64,000 bases of DNA from an uncultured Chthonomonas sp. (GCA_903951425.1 CAJBBX010000072.1:1-64000); one strand, 5' to 3'. Shown: positions 17,883 to 27,747, counted from the stretch's first letter. Translations and numbers: made by a program. The notes: a model not told the origin generated them from the sequence alone.

Positions 17883-17891
17883 TGATACAAT
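17883..17891 (+). promoter_or_regulatory. Extended -10 promoter of MocA-type gene
   Basis: TGATACAAT fits an extended -10 (TGn plus TACAAT), about 71 bases before GTG 17963. It differs by one base from the yebC element on the other strand. A G/C-rich stretch just upstream could serve to end the URO-D transcript but forms no clear U-tract terminator. Confidence 0.5.
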
Positions 17892-17962
17892 ACAGGCTCC
17901 AGCCCGGCATCGCCGCCGGGTGCGAAAGATTGGGCAGATCAGCCCGCAGGAGGGTCCATCTC

Positions 17963-19021
17963 GTGGCGAACAAGCACAACAAGGTCCGCATCGGCCTCAT
18001 CGGTTCCGGCAACATCGCCCAGACCGCCCATATGCCCGGCTATGCGGCCATCCCGGATCTCTGCGAGATCGTAGCGCTGGCGGACATCAACGAAGAGACG
18101 GGCAGGATCGCAGCCGATAAGTTCGGTGTGAAGCATGTCTTCAACGACTACACCAAGCTGCTCGAGATGGACGAGATCGACGCTGTTTCCGTCTGCACCC
18201 CGAACTATGTCCACTGCGATCCCACGGTGGCGGCCCTCAAGGCAGGCAAGCACGTTCTCTGCGAGAAGCCCATCGCCATGAACTCCGCCCAGGCCGCGCT
18301 TATGGTGCAGACCGCCCGGGCCAACGGCAAGAAGCTCATGGTGGGCTACAACACCCGCTTCGCGCCGTCCAACCAGTTGCTGAAGGGCATGATCCAGGCC
18401 GGCGAACTGGGCGATATCTACTACGCCCGCGCGCAAGCCCTGCGGCGCCGCGGCATCCCCGGCTGGGGCGTCTTCATTGACAAAGCGAAGCAGGGCGGCG
18501 GCCCGCTCATCGACATCGGCGTCCACATCCTGGACCTGACCCTCTGGCTGATGGGACATCCCAAGCCCGTGGCGGCCAGCGGCGTAACGTACGCTAAATT
18601 CGGCACGCGGTCAGACATCATGGGCTTCCTGGGGCAGTGGGACTACGACAGCTTCACCGTTGAGGACTTCGCCGCGGCCATCATCCGGTTCGACAACGGC
18701 GCGTCGATCGTGCTTGAGTCGAGCTTCGTGGCCAACATCCCCGAGGACATCTTCAACAGCACGCTCTGCGGCACCGAAGGCGGCGCCCTCACCAACCCGC
18801 TGACGATCATTCGGGAGCAGCACCGGTCGCTTCAGACCTTCAAGCCGGAACTCGCCAACCCGAACATCAACACCCACGCCGCCGAGATGAAGCACTTCGT
18901 GGAGGCCATCCTCAACGATACCGAGGTGCTGACCACCGGTGAGCACGGCCTCGCCGTGGCACAGATCATGGAGGCCATCTACACCTCCTCCGAGACCGGC
19001 AGGGAAGTAGCCATCGCCTGA
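17963..19021 (+). CDS. Gfo/Idh/MocA-family NAD(P)-dependent oxidoreductase
   Basis: 352 residues. The N-terminal Rossmann motif is RIGLIGSGNIAQTAHMPGY, followed by VSVCTPNYVH and the family hallmark CEKPIAMN with its catalytic-region Lys. The C-terminal beta-sheet domain includes a GGGPLIDIGVHILDL segment, whose Asp/His are typical of sugar oxidoreductases here. It probably oxidises or reduces a sugar, inositol or amino sugar. The frame is open upstream to 17414, but GTG 17963 is chosen because AGGAGG ends 9 bases before it and the promoter lies ahead. It is followed by an MFS gene, suggesting uptake and first oxidation of one substrate. Confidence 0.9.
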   Translation: MANKHNKVRIGLIGSGNIAQTAHMPGYAAIPDLCEIVALADINEETGRIAADKFGVKHVFNDYTKLLEMDEIDAVSVCTPNYVHCDPTVAALKAGKHVLCEKPIAMNSAQAALMVQTARANGKKLMVGYNTRFAPSNQLLKGMIQAGELGDIYYARAQALRRRGIPGWGVFIDKAKQGGGPLIDIGVHILDLTLWLMGHPKPVAASGVTYAKFGTRSDIMGFLGQWDYDSFTVEDFAAAIIRFDNGASIVLESSFVANIPEDIFNSTLCGTEGGALTNPLTIIREQHRSLQTFKPELANPNINTHAAEMKHFVEAILNDTEVLTTGEHGLAVAQIMEAIYTSSETGREVAIA

Positions 19022-19031
19022 GCGGTTCTGG

Positions 19032-19060
19032 GAGGGGCCGTTCTCTTATAGCGGCCTCTC
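19032..19060 (+). terminator. Hairpin after MocA-type gene
   Basis: GAGGGGCCG pairs with CGGCCTCTC (9 base pairs, one G-T) around an 11-base loop, 10 bases past the oxidoreductase stop and 25 bases before the MFS start. There is no U-tract, so it may be an attenuator or mRNA processing stop rather than a full terminator. Confidence 0.35.
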
Positions 19061-19085
19061 CATCCGCTTGGAGCGCCGATCGAAT

Positions 19086-20441
19086 ATGACCCAGACGCCA
19101 GACGGCGCCCGTTCGCCTGGAACGGGAGGCACCGGAGCGGTGGTCATCGCCATCGCCATCGTGGCAGGCTTCGCGGAGCTTGCCTACGCGGTCATGAACG
19201 TCTCGGCCATGCCGGTCTACCTGAAGTGGAGCATGCACTACGGCGAGGCGGGCATCACCGCCATCGCCACCGCGTTCCTCTTCTGCGAAGGCGTGATGAA
19301 GGGCCCCTTCGGCATCATCGGCGACCGCGTGGGCCGCAAGCGCCTGATGATGGCCGGCCCGCTGCTCTCCGCCTGCACCGCCCTGCTCACGCTTCTCGTG
19401 AAGCCCCACCAATGGTACTTCTTCGTCCTCCTGCGCGCCGTTGACGGGCTCGGCGCCGCGGCGCTCTGGCCGGCGGCGCTGGCCATGATCGCCGATGTGG
19501 TACACGAGGACCAGCGCTCCCGAGCCATGAGCCTCTTCAATGTGACCTACCTCGTGGGCATCTCCCTGGGGCCTGTCCTGGGCGGGGCCGCCAACGACCT
19601 CACCGGGATGGCCATGGGCCGCGTGGCGCACGCGGTCGCAGGGAAGGCGCCGCAGTTCGTTACCACCGGCCTTGAGCACTCCATGGCCGATCCCCGGCAA
19701 GCGAGCTTCTACCTGATCTCGGTGCTGTTCCTGATCACTGCGCTGGCGGCCTGGCTACGGATTCCGAGCGTGCAGCCGGCCCATCACGCACTGCCGGAGG
19801 CCGAGCGCCATACGGCCTCCGAGAGCCTGCGGATGCTCGTGGTCAGCCTGCGGCAGGTCCCTTCCACGATGCTGATGGCCTTCGTTACGTTCTTTGGCGT
19901 CGGCCAGATCATGTTCATCGTGAAGCTCTTCGCGCTGGCCGAGTTCGGGGTGACGGAAACGGGCTTCGGCGCGTTGCTGCTCCTGCCCTGCCTGCTGATT
20001 GCGGCGGTCTCGGTGCCGCTGGGCACCATCGGCGACCGGGTAGGCAAGGAGCGCGCGATCCGGTTTGGCCTGGGGCTATGCGCCTTCTCGGTGTTGTCGC
20101 TGATCTTCATCCGCAGCCACTGGGCCCTGGTCCTGGGCGGCTCGCTCATCGGGATCGGGTTCGTGATCGCGTTCCCGGCGTGGATGGCCTACGTGAGCGG
20201 CGCCTGCGAGCCGTCGCAACGCGGGGCTGTGATGGGCGCGGTAGGGACCGCTCAGGGCGTCGGCGCCATGCTAGGCGCGCCCATGGGCGGTTTCCTGTAC
20301 GAGCATTCGCACTTGCGGATAAGCTTCGCGCCGTGGGTGAACGGCCACTACGCGCCCTTTGTGGCGTGCGGGGTCCTGTTGGTCGTGGCGTGGATCATCG
20401 CGCTGACCGCCGTCAAGCCCCAACCCGCCAGATCGACCTAG
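19086..20441 (+). CDS. MFS family transporter
   Basis: 451 residues with about 12 membrane helices. The motif-A-like loop between helices 2 and 3 is GIIGDRVGRKRLMM, with a second copy GTIGDRVGKERAIR after helix 8, the classic MFS duplication. ATG 19086 is preferred over an in-frame TTG at 19068. A longer periplasmic loop between helices 5 and 6 (residues ~175-210) is notable. Substrate unknown; the preceding MocA-type gene suggests a sugar or sugar acid. Confidence 0.88.
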   Translation: MTQTPDGARSPGTGGTGAVVIAIAIVAGFAELAYAVMNVSAMPVYLKWSMHYGEAGITAIATAFLFCEGVMKGPFGIIGDRVGRKRLMMAGPLLSACTALLTLLVKPHQWYFFVLLRAVDGLGAAALWPAALAMIADVVHEDQRSRAMSLFNVTYLVGISLGPVLGGAANDLTGMAMGRVAHAVAGKAPQFVTTGLEHSMADPRQASFYLISVLFLITALAAWLRIPSVQPAHHALPEAERHTASESLRMLVVSLRQVPSTMLMAFVTFFGVGQIMFIVKLFALAEFGVTETGFGALLLLPCLLIAAVSVPLGTIGDRVGKERAIRFGLGLCAFSVLSLIFIRSHWALVLGGSLIGIGFVIAFPAWMAYVSGACEPSQRGAVMGAVGTAQGVGAMLGAPMGGFLYEHSHLRISFAPWVNGHYAPFVACGVLLVVAWIIALTAVKPQPARST

Positions 20442-20450
20442 CCGACCCCT

Positions 20451-21404
20451 CTATTCCTCTGCGTCGATCTGATGGTGCGCTCCGTGCCTGGCATGGCGGC
20501 GTGTCCGCTGGGCCTTCAGGAGCGAGCAGGCGATAGCGGTGCCGAGCATGGCGGCCACTATGCCCAGCGAAGCTCCCACGTCGATGTGGACGATTCGCAG
20601 CATCTTGAACCCCACGAAGATGAGCACGCCGGATAGCCCAACGGTCAGGTACTCGAACATGCCCATCACGCCTGCGAGCATGAAGTAGAACGACCGCAGG
20701 CCCAGGATCGCGAAGATGTTTGACGTGAAGACGATGAACGGATCCTGCGAGATGGCGAGCACCGCCGGGATGCTGTCCACCGCGAACATGACATCCGTCA
20801 GCTCTACCAGCACGAGCACGAGCAGGAGCGGGGTGGCGTAGCGTATGCCGTCCTTGGTGGTGAAGAACTTCTGGCCATCGAAGTCTGGCGAGAGCCGGAG
20901 TCGCCGGCTCATAATGCGGTAGATCCACATCTCGGAGACGTCGACTTCCTTGTTGCGGTGCATGAACATCCGCACGCCGGTGATGATGAGGAACGCGCCG
21001 AAGACGTAGATGATCCACTCAAGCCGGGCGATCAGGGAGGTGCCCACGGCGATCATGATGCCGCGCATGATCACTGCGCCGACGATTCCCCAGAAGAGCA
21101 CACGGTGCTGGTATCGGCGCGGCACCTTGAAGTGGCCGAACAGGATGGCGAATAGGAACACATTGTCGACGCTCAGGGAGAGCTCGATCAGGTAGCCGGT
21201 GGTGAACTGCATGCCCGGGTTGGGTCCCTTGGAGAAGAAGACCCAGACCCCGAAGAGGGCGGAGAGCCCCACCCAGACGGCTGACCAAGTCGCCGCCTCG
21301 CGCAACGTCGGAGCGTGCGCCTTGCGGTTGAGGACGCCCAGGTCCAAGGCCAGTACGGCAAGGACGCCTATCGTAAAGACCGACCACATCAACGTGTTGC
21401 CCAC
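20451..21404 (-). CDS. TerC-family integral membrane protein
   Basis: 317 residues, about eight or nine helices. The hallmark acidic helices ELSLSVDNVFLFAILFGHF and VELTDVMFAVDSIPAVLAI, with their metal-binding-type Asp/Asn residues, are intact. TerC/Alx relatives export or handle manganese or calcium and support metalation of secreted proteins. No manganese riboswitch is evident: the gap to the upstream SDR is only 56 bases. It ends the minus-strand run that begins with the ABC exporter, though it could be transcribed on its own. Confidence 0.92.
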   Translation of the reverse strand: MGNTLMWSVFTIGVLAVLALDLGVLNRKAHAPTLREAATWSAVWVGLSALFGVWVFFSKGPNPGMQFTTGYLIELSLSVDNVFLFAILFGHFKVPRRYQHRVLFWGIVGAVIMRGIMIAVGTSLIARLEWIIYVFGAFLIITGVRMFMHRNKEVDVSEMWIYRIMSRRLRLSPDFDGQKFFTTKDGIRYATPLLLVLVLVELTDVMFAVDSIPAVLAISQDPFIVFTSNIFAILGLRSFYFMLAGVMGMFEYLTVGLSGVLIFVGFKMLRIVHIDVGASLGIVAAMLGTAIACSLLKAQRTRRHARHGAHHQIDAEE

Positions 21405-21460
21405 GGCTCCCCCTCGTCGCCATCGCGGCCCACGGGCGGGCCGCCGCCTACATCGCCCCT

Positions 21461-22255
21461 TTAGCTTATCGCCTGAACCGCCCCGCCGTCCACAAGCAGC
21501 GATATCCCGCTGATGTAGGAGGCCCGCTCCGATGCCAGGAACGCCGCCGCGTCGGCGATCTCCGACGGGTCGGCCATGCGGCCCATCGGAGATGCAGCGG
21601 CCGCACGGGCAAGGGCCTCGGCTTCGTCGATCCCCAGTTCAGCCGCCCTCACCCGTGCCAGATGGAACTGCCGGTCCGTCAAGGTGTTGCCCGGCAGCAC
21701 CGCGTTGGCCGTTATGCCCTGGCCCGCGTGCTGGTTCGATTGCAGTCGGGCCAGCGCCGATAGGCCCGCCCGTAGCGTCGAGGATATCGTAAGCAGGTCG
21801 TTGGGCTGCTTGGCCACCAGCGACGTGATATGCACCAACCGGCCCCATCCCCGCTCGGCCATTCCGGGGATCGCCAGGCGGCTGAGGCGTACTACGTTCA
21901 TCAGTGTCGAGTCGACGCCGGCGCCCCACTGCTCGTCGGTCAGGTCCATGAAGCGCGCGGCAGGTGGCCCACCGGTGTTTGTTATTACGATGTCTACCGG
22001 CCCCATCGTCTCTTCTGTGGTTCCCAGCCAGGCCTCCAGATCGCCGGGCACGGAGATATCGGCGACGAAGTCCATCACCATGTCCTCCCCTGCGGCCGCG
22101 GCGATCTCCTCTCGGGCCGCCTCCAGCGCCTCGGCGCCCCGGGCGCAGATCGAGACGCGGCAACCCTCCCGCGCCAGCGCCAGGGCGCAGGCCTTGCCGA
22201 TGCCCTTGCTGGCTGCGGCCACCATGGCCACCCGGCCGTCGATGCCCAGATCCAT
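21461..22255 (-). CDS. SDR-family protein lacking the usual YxxxK pair
   Basis: 264 residues with a short-chain dehydrogenase fold. The cofactor loop is [19 protein letters not shown], and [14 protein letters not shown] and the catalytic-region Ser in HITSLVAKQ are present. Where YxxxK is expected the sequence reads [12 protein letters not shown], so Tyr and Lys are absent. A 3-oxoacyl-reductase-like SDR subgroup with this departure is known, usually annotated as reductases without proof. It lies five bases after the zinc dehydrogenase gene and is co-transcribed. The activity may be altered or absent. Confidence 0.85.
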   Translation of the reverse strand: MDLGIDGRVAMVAAASKGIGKACALALAREGCRVSICARGAEALEAAREEIAAAAGEDMVMDFVADISVPGDLEAWLGTTEETMGPVDIVITNTGGPPAARFMDLTDEQWGAGVDSTLMNVVRLSRLAIPGMAERGWGRLVHITSLVAKQPNDLLTISSTLRAGLSALARLQSNQHAGQGITANAVLPGNTLTDRQFHLARVRAAELGIDEAEALARAAAASPMGRMADPSEIADAAAFLASERASYISGISLLVDGGAVQAIS

Positions 22256-22260
22256 GCTTC

Positions 22261-23388
22261 CTACCGACCCTCCTTGCGCACTCCCGGCTCAATGACGGCC
22301 TTGACGACGCGGCGCGCCTCAACGTCCTGCAGGGCCTGCTGGGCTTCGTCCAGCCGATAGCTGCGCGAGACGATCCCGGTCCACGGGTAGTCGCCGCCGA
22401 GGCGGTCCAAGAGGTCCATGCCGCGCCAGATGTGGCTCAGGTCGCTGCCCCAGACGCCGCGAACCTCCAGGTGCTTGCGGTTCAGCTGCGTGTGCGGGTT
22501 CCAGGCAACGGATCCATGGTCCGTGTACTGGCCCACGACGATGACGCGGCCGCAGTCGCGCGCCAGGTCTAGTGCTTGGCCCACGGCTTGCGGTGCGCCG
22601 GAGGCCTCGATGACCACGTCGGCGCCGCGCCCGCCCGTGGCCCCGCGGACCATGGCCTCGGCCTCCCAGGGCGGCGCGACGGCATCTGCGCCCATGCGCG
22701 TGGCCGCCTCGGCTCGGATCGACGCCGGTTCCACCATTCCCACCCATGCCGCACCCGAGGCCAGCGACAGGGCTGTGGCGCAGAGGCCCACGGGCCCGGC
22801 GCCCAGGACGACGACGCGGTCGGCCAGGCGGATCGCTGCCGTGTCGACGGCGTGGAGTGCGGTGGGCATGCCGCAACCGGCTGCGATCCAGAGCTCGGGC
22901 GTCACGCTGCCGCGCAGGGGCACGACCTGGACGCCGGGCTTCAGATAGATCGCCTCGCTCCAGCCGCCCAGCAGCCCTTCGTCGGCGCCGTAGGTGATGC
23001 CATAGACCCTGCGGCTCGGGCAGCGCGTGGATGACTTCGCCACCAGGCAGTGCCAGCAGTTGTGACAGGTTCCATGGACGTCCAGGAACGTAACCAGGCG
23101 GCCTGGGCGCAGGACTTCGCCGTCCAAGGTAGTCACGTCGCCGCCCGTCGCCACGACCGTCCCCACGCTGACGTGGCCGGGGATGAGCGGGTAGGGGGCG
23201 CCCGCCAGGCGGCCATGCCAGAGGTGTACGTCCGTGCCGCAGACCTCGGCGGCCACGGTCCGCAGGAGTACCGCTCCCGTCTCCAGTTCGGGTACCGGGT
23301 ATCGGCGGACCTCCAGCGCTGCGCCCGGGGCGGGGATGACCGCCGCACGCACCAAGCCCGAGGTGCCGCTACCCGCCTGAGCTGACAC
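22261..23388 (-). CDS. Zinc-dependent medium-chain alcohol dehydrogenase
   Basis: 375 residues. The catalytic zinc site starts with [12 protein letters not shown] and GHVSVG. The structural zinc site is C-x2-C-x2-C-x7-C in [16 protein letters not shown]. The Rossmann motif is [15 protein letters not shown]. It oxidises an alcohol or polyol with NAD(P). The start is GTG 23388, inside the last 20 bases of pmbA, so translation is coupled to the TldD/TldE pair. A related dehydrogenase lies at 58596 with the same CGTDVH core. Confidence 0.9.
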   Translation of the reverse strand: MSAQAGSGTSGLVRAAVIPAPGAALEVRRYPVPELETGAVLLRTVAAEVCGTDVHLWHGRLAGAPYPLIPGHVSVGTVVATGGDVTTLDGEVLRPGRLVTFLDVHGTCHNCWHCLVAKSSTRCPSRRVYGITYGADEGLLGGWSEAIYLKPGVQVVPLRGSVTPELWIAAGCGMPTALHAVDTAAIRLADRVVVLGAGPVGLCATALSLASGAAWVGMVEPASIRAEAATRMGADAVAPPWEAEAMVRGATGGRGADVVIEASGAPQAVGQALDLARDCGRVIVVGQYTDHGSVAWNPHTQLNRKHLEVRGVWGSDLSHIWRGMDLLDRLGGDYPWTGIVSRSYRLDEAQQALQDVEARRVVKAVIEPGVRKEGR

Positions 23389-24685
23389 TCACGCCCTCCA
23401 GCAGGATCCACGGCCAGCCCGTCAGCGGGTCCACGTCCGAGCTTGCTTCGAAGCCGCCCTTGAGGAGGTCGTAGAGATTGGCGGCGACCATTGTGTCCTT
23501 CACGCGGCCTACGGCCTCTCCGTTCTCCACGCGGTATCCCAATGCCACATTGCCGGCGATGTCACCGTTCATAAGGTTGGACTGGCCGAAGCCCATGAGG
23601 TTCTTGACGATCAGCCCTTCCGATAGCCCGCGAAGAATTTGCGCCGACGACCTGCCGCCGGGCTGTACATGCATCCGTACAGGGCCGCAGCCGGCGTGGC
23701 CCGTGGGCTCGACGCCCGCCATGGCGGCCGTGTCAACGTCGTACATGAAGGCGCGCAGCACTCCGCGATCTACCAGCGTGAAGGGGCGCGTGGGCACGCC
23801 GCAGTCGTCCATCACCGCGGACTCGATCGCCCAGTCCTCGTGTGGCTGATCTGTGATGGTGAGGGACGCGGGGCCGATGATGTCGCCGAGCTTGTCTCGC
23901 AGCGGCGACTCGCCCTTAAGGGCGCTTCGGCCGCTGCAGGCCATCGCCAGCGGAGCGAAGAGCATGGCTGCGGCCTCCGGAGGCGCCAGGATGGTCGCCA
24001 AGCCCGTGGGAGCTGACGCCGTCCGCTCGGCCAGGCGGAGGTCCCGCAGGGTCTCTCTCGTTACCCAGTCGGCATCGAACAAGTGGTTGAGCCGACGCCA
24101 CTGCCGCCCGGCGCCGCAGAAGAGCATGTCCGTGCCGTCGGTTTTCTGGGCATAGCCGCCCAGGTTCCATCGTGTCGTGGTTGCGCTGTGGAGCAGGCCT
24201 GAACTATGGGCGATCACGGCTTCGGCTTCAGACCGTCCCGCCTCGGCGCCAATGTAGAGGTCACCAGAGTAGGCGCGGATGCCCTCCACCATGCGTTGGC
24301 CGGCCTCAATCAGCTGTTCCCGGGGCAGCGAGGCCGTCTCGGGGCAGTGCCGGAGGATCTGTGCGCACTCCGACGGCTCTGGATAGGCGGAGAAGTGGGC
24401 CGATGCGCCGATCTCCACGAGCGCCACGGCACGTGCGGCCAGAGCCGGAATGTCGCCGGGGTCGTTGCACGTCACGGTAGCGCGCTTGCCGTTTCGGATC
24501 ACCTCCAGCGACAGTGCGCGGCCCTGCTCGCTACTGGTCGCCTTCAGGACGCCCGCCTCAAACTCGCAGTTGATCGATTCGGTCTGCGCGAAACGCGCCT
24601 TGGCTGCCTGCGCCCCGAGCCGAGTGGCTTCTTGCACGGCCTGCTGCACGGCGTCGGCCATGCGGTCCAGCATAGGTCTTCTCAT
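23369..24685 (-). CDS. pmbA: TldE/PmbA-family protein
   Basis: 438 residues, the non-metal partner of TldD. Together they form a zinc protease known to trim microcin B17 and other peptides in enterobacteria. Family blocks visible are KATSSEQGRALSLEVIRNG, ILAPPEAAAMLFAPL, VDRGVLRAFMYDVDTA and GFGQSNLMNGDIAGNVALGY. No HExxxH is present, as expected for this subunit. ATG 24685 has GGGGGG upstream, overlapping the tldD stop 10 bases away. An extension to GTG 24706 is less likely. Confidence 0.88.
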   Translation of the reverse strand: MRRPMLDRMADAVQQAVQEATRLGAQAAKARFAQTESINCEFEAGVLKATSSEQGRALSLEVIRNGKRATVTCNDPGDIPALAARAVALVEIGASAHFSAYPEPSECAQILRHCPETASLPREQLIEAGQRMVEGIRAYSGDLYIGAEAGRSEAEAVIAHSSGLLHSATTTRWNLGGYAQKTDGTDMLFCGAGRQWRRLNHLFDADWVTRETLRDLRLAERTASAPTGLATILAPPEAAAMLFAPLAMACSGRSALKGESPLRDKLGDIIGPASLTITDQPHEDWAIESAVMDDCGVPTRPFTLVDRGVLRAFMYDVDTAAMAGVEPTGHAGCGPVRMHVQPGGRSSAQILRGLSEGLIVKNLMGFGQSNLMNGDIAGNVALGYRVENGEAVGRVKDTMVAANLYDLLKGGFEASSDVDPLTGWPWILLEGVSVSSGG

Positions 24686-24695
24686 GCCGGCCCCC

Positions 24696-26063
24696 CTACC
24701 TTCCACCGATCACGACGTCGCGGATGCGGATATGCGGTGACCCGTGCGACACGGGCAACGGCGCCTGGCCTCCCTTGCCGCAACCGCCGGGACCGTTGGT
24801 GATGACCAGATCGTCGGCGATTCCGTCAATGGCGTGGAGCGTCCGAAACAGGTTACCGGTGAGGACGATGTCGCGCACCAGGTCGCCGAGTCGGCCGTTC
24901 TCGATCCGGTACCCGTACCCCGCCGAGAAGGTGAACTCCTCCATCATGGTCTGGCCACCCAGCGCGTCGCATGCGTAGATGCCCTTGTCGATCCCGGCGA
25001 TCAACTCCTGTACGGTGGCGGCTCCCGGCTCAATGTAGGTGTTGGTCATGCGCACCAGCGGCCTGTCGGACTGTCGTACGGCCCGTGCATTGCCGGTGAC
25101 CGGCTCTCCCATCTTGGCTGCGGTCTCCAGCGAATGGAGGCGTCCCGCCAGGAGGCCGTTGCGGATCAGGTAGGTCTTGCGCGTCGGCGTGCCCTCGTCG
25201 TCGAACGGATGCGTGCCCTGGGCGCCGGGCATGGAGCCGTCATCCACGATGTTCAGGTCCGGCCCGCCCATCTCGCGGCCGAGGGCCATCAGTTCGCGCA
25301 TCTGCGGGTTCTCATAGATGAAGTCGGCCTCGCTCATGTGGCCGAATGCCTCATGGGCGAAGACGCCAGCCAGCCGGTTGTCAAGCACCGTCGTGTGGGT
25401 TCCGCCTGGGCAGGGCGGCGCCTTGGTGAGGGCGACGGCGCGTCGGGCGACCTCCTCCGCCAATCCCTCCAGGCCCACCGCCGCGTCGTAGGTGTCCAGC
25501 GAGGCCCGGCCGTCGAAGCACTGCTGCACCAGGGATCCGTCGCGGGCTATGGCGCCGAGGAAGAGGTCCACGCGCGGCCGCTCCTCCAGGAAGGAGGCGC
25601 CGCGTGTGGAGGCGAATGCCACGGTGCGGAAGACCTCGGAGTAGCCCGCGAAGGAGGTCTCCACACCCGGCACGCTGCGCAGAAGGATGTCGTTGTATGC
25701 CGCCACCAGAGCGATCTTATCCGCCACGGGGATGCCCCGGAAGTCGCGGCGCAGCGCGGCGCGATGCTCCGAAGGCGGCGCCACCGGCGCGTCTGCGATC
25801 TGCGATGTGGTCGTCCCCACCAGCGCGGCGCACTCGCAAGCCTCGCGGACATGGTGGTCGAGATCATCCAGGCTATCGAAGTTCGACGACCCCCATCCGC
25901 CGCGCGTGCAGGCACGGACGACGCCACCCGAAAGCCGCGCCGATCGAACCTGCTCCGGCTCGGGGCCGCGGTACATTACCGACGTCGCGTCGTCGATGCT
26001 GAAGCGAACCTCGGCGTAGTCGGCTTTGGCGCGGCTCAGTGCGTCTGCCAAACTGTCTCTCAT
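24696..26063 (-). CDS. tldD: TldD-family zinc metallopeptidase
   Basis: 455 residues. The zinc motif HEAFGH (HExxxH) lies near residue 235, followed by the family blocks MSEADFIYENPQMREL, DDEGTPTRKTYLIRNG and MRMTNTYIEPG-like VRMTNTYIEPGAATVQEL, and a C-terminal NGPGGCGKGGQAPLPVSHG. It would form a heterodimer or higher assembly with the TldE encoded next. ATG 26063 is chosen because GGAGG sits 7 bases upstream; the frame is open to 26192 but that part overlaps the permease gene. It lies 28 bases after an ABC permease gene, tying peptide cleavage to export. Confidence 0.92.
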   Translation of the reverse strand: MRDSLADALSRAKADYAEVRFSIDDATSVMYRGPEPEQVRSARLSGGVVRACTRGGWGSSNFDSLDDLDHHVREACECAALVGTTTSQIADAPVAPPSEHRAALRRDFRGIPVADKIALVAAYNDILLRSVPGVETSFAGYSEVFRTVAFASTRGASFLEERPRVDLFLGAIARDGSLVQQCFDGRASLDTYDAAVGLEGLAEEVARRAVALTKAPPCPGGTHTTVLDNRLAGVFAHEAFGHMSEADFIYENPQMRELMALGREMGGPDLNIVDDGSMPGAQGTHPFDDEGTPTRKTYLIRNGLLAGRLHSLETAAKMGEPVTGNARAVRQSDRPLVRMTNTYIEPGAATVQELIAGIDKGIYACDALGGQTMMEEFTFSAGYGYRIENGRLGDLVRDIVLTGNLFRTLHAIDGIADDLVITNGPGGCGKGGQAPLPVSHGSPHIRIRDVVIGGR

Positions 26064-26091
26064 GCGACCTCCAGGGCGTTGGCGGCGCCGG

Positions 26092-27747
26092 TCAGAGCGC
26101 CAGCCGGTCCAGGGCGCCTGCCGCCCGTCGGGCGAGCCAGGCGATGCCTGCAAGCATACCAACATTGAGGGCAATGACGCCTGCGTAGACAACGGCGGCC
26201 GGCTGGCCCAGCTTGGCGCAGAACACCAGCACGCCCACGTTCAGCGCCAGCGGGACCAGTCCCAATCCCATGCTGAGTACGACATTCAGGTTCTGCTTTA
26301 CGGCCTGAACGGTATCTTTCCAGTCCAGCTTGGGGCGCATGCAGTCGATGGCGAGGCCGATCAAGGCGCTATAGGCGATGATCAGGGTGCTCACGGCTGC
26401 CAGATAGAGCCAGGCCAACCCGTGGAGAGGCAGCACGGCCACGGCCAACGCCACGGTAAGCGCGTGCAGGGGCATCACCAGCACCAGCCCCGCCACGAAC
26501 TTGCCCACCATGATGGTCTGGGGAGGGATGGGCAGGCACTTCTCGGTCCAGAGGCGCTTGCCGTCCTTGCTGTACGAGGCTGAGAACAGCGAGGAGCCCG
26601 TGCCGAATGCCGCCAGCCCCATGGCGATGCCTGTGAGGACGTAGGGCATGTGCTCCTGGAAGGCAGGCGAGTGCGCTGCTGCCATCAGTTGACCGATCAC
26701 GTCCACTTTGCCCTGGCTCTGCACTTTCATTACCGTGTATGTCGCGACGAGGATAGGCAGGCTGATGTAGCCGCCCAGGCTGTTCATGGCCACCGAGGGG
26801 TCGCGAAGCACACAGGCGACCTCCTTGTTGACCAGCGAGCGGAGAATGCCGGTCTGCACGGCCACCGCGGCCTTGCGGCCCTTGCGGCGGCGCTTGCCCT
26901 CGCCGCCGCGCAGGATGGGCCCGAGGTAGAGCGTCTGGCCGACGAGCAACGCCACTCCGGCGTAGCAGGCCGCTGTGCCCGCGAAGGCGGCAAGCTGCAT
27001 CCATGCCTGCCAACCGTGGCTCGTGACCGCACGGAACCCGAAGGCCGCGCCGGGGAAGAGGCGGCCGACGCGCTCCATCTGGGCCATGCGCACACGGACG
27101 ATGTCGGTCATCTCGCCGGCGGCTCCGGTACCGGAAAGCATGCTCAGCGTTAGCGAGAGCGATAGCATGGCGCTGAGGACCAGCGCGATCCAGAGCCAGC
27201 GGTTGCGCCCGACCCCCGGTATGGCGGCGATGAGGAGCGACACGGTGGAGGCCACTGCCACGGGCAGCACGGGGAGCAGCAACATCGCCAGGACGCCCAC
27301 CGGTAGGTCGGCAGGACCGGCGAAGCCGTGCCGCACGTAGAGCGCGTAGGTCGGAGTGCAGAGCGCGACGCAGGCGATCAACTCGATGGCGTACGTCACG
27401 AGCAGCTTGGCGCTGACGATCTGCCACGGGCGGTAGGGAAGCGGCAGGAGGATGCTCAGGTCCCGCGATTGGAGGAGCGTGGAGTAGACCACGGGCACCC
27501 CGGCGAGCAGGGCCATCATCATGGCCATGGCGTAAGTGCCCGCCAACTGCACGTCCTGCAGCGGCACCTTGCCGGCCACGAGGAACTCGAACGCCTTCAC
27601 CTGCAGCATCACCCAGCCGCCGTAGGAAGGCGAGATGGCCAGCAGAACCAACAGGAACATGCCTACGTGCCGGGCGCGCTTCTTACCCATGCGCCACGCG
27701 TTGATGTTCAGCCCGACCATCAGCTGGAGCCGCAGCAGGGAGATCAT
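26092..27747 (-). CDS. ABC-2-type permease, ABC exporter membrane subunit
   Basis: 551 residues with about 12 hydrophobic helices (for example VLLAISPSYGGWVML, LLLPVLPVAVASTVSLLIAA, LVLMPLHALTVALAVAVLPL). The conserved SRDLSILLPLPYRPWQIVSAKL cytoplasmic loop is typical of large ABC-2 exporters. Its ATG overlaps the ATPase stop as ATGA, so the two form one transporter. The substrate is unknown. Position directly before tldD-pmbA suggests a peptide, as in microcin-type systems, but lipid, drug or copper-type exporters have the same form. Confidence 0.82.
   Translation of the reverse strand: MISLLRLQLMVGLNINAWRMGKKRARHVGMFLLVLLAISPSYGGWVMLQVKAFEFLVAGKVPLQDVQLAGTYAMAMMMALLAGVPVVYSTLLQSRDLSILLPLPYRPWQIVSAKLLVTYAIELIACVALCTPTYALYVRHGFAGPADLPVGVLAMLLLPVLPVAVASTVSLLIAAIPGVGRNRWLWIALVLSAMLSLSLTLSMLSGTGAAGEMTDIVRVRMAQMERVGRLFPGAAFGFRAVTSHGWQAWMQLAAFAGTAACYAGVALLVGQTLYLGPILRGGEGKRRRKGRKAAVAVQTGILRSLVNKEVACVLRDPSVAMNSLGGYISLPILVATYTVMKVQSQGKVDVIGQLMAAAHSPAFQEHMPYVLTGIAMGLAAFGTGSSLFSASYSKDGKRLWTEKCLPIPPQTIMVGKFVAGLVLVMPLHALTVALAVAVLPLHGLAWLYLAAVSTLIIAYSALIGLAIDCMRPKLDWKDTVQAVKQNLNVVLSMGLGLVPLALNVGVLVFCAKLGQPAAVVYAGVIALNVGMLAGIAWLARRAAGALDRLAL

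Noticed and set aside
24744-26168. 474-codon plus-strand frame over tldD
   Set aside because: Antisense to a clear TldD with HEAFGH; no coherent motif.
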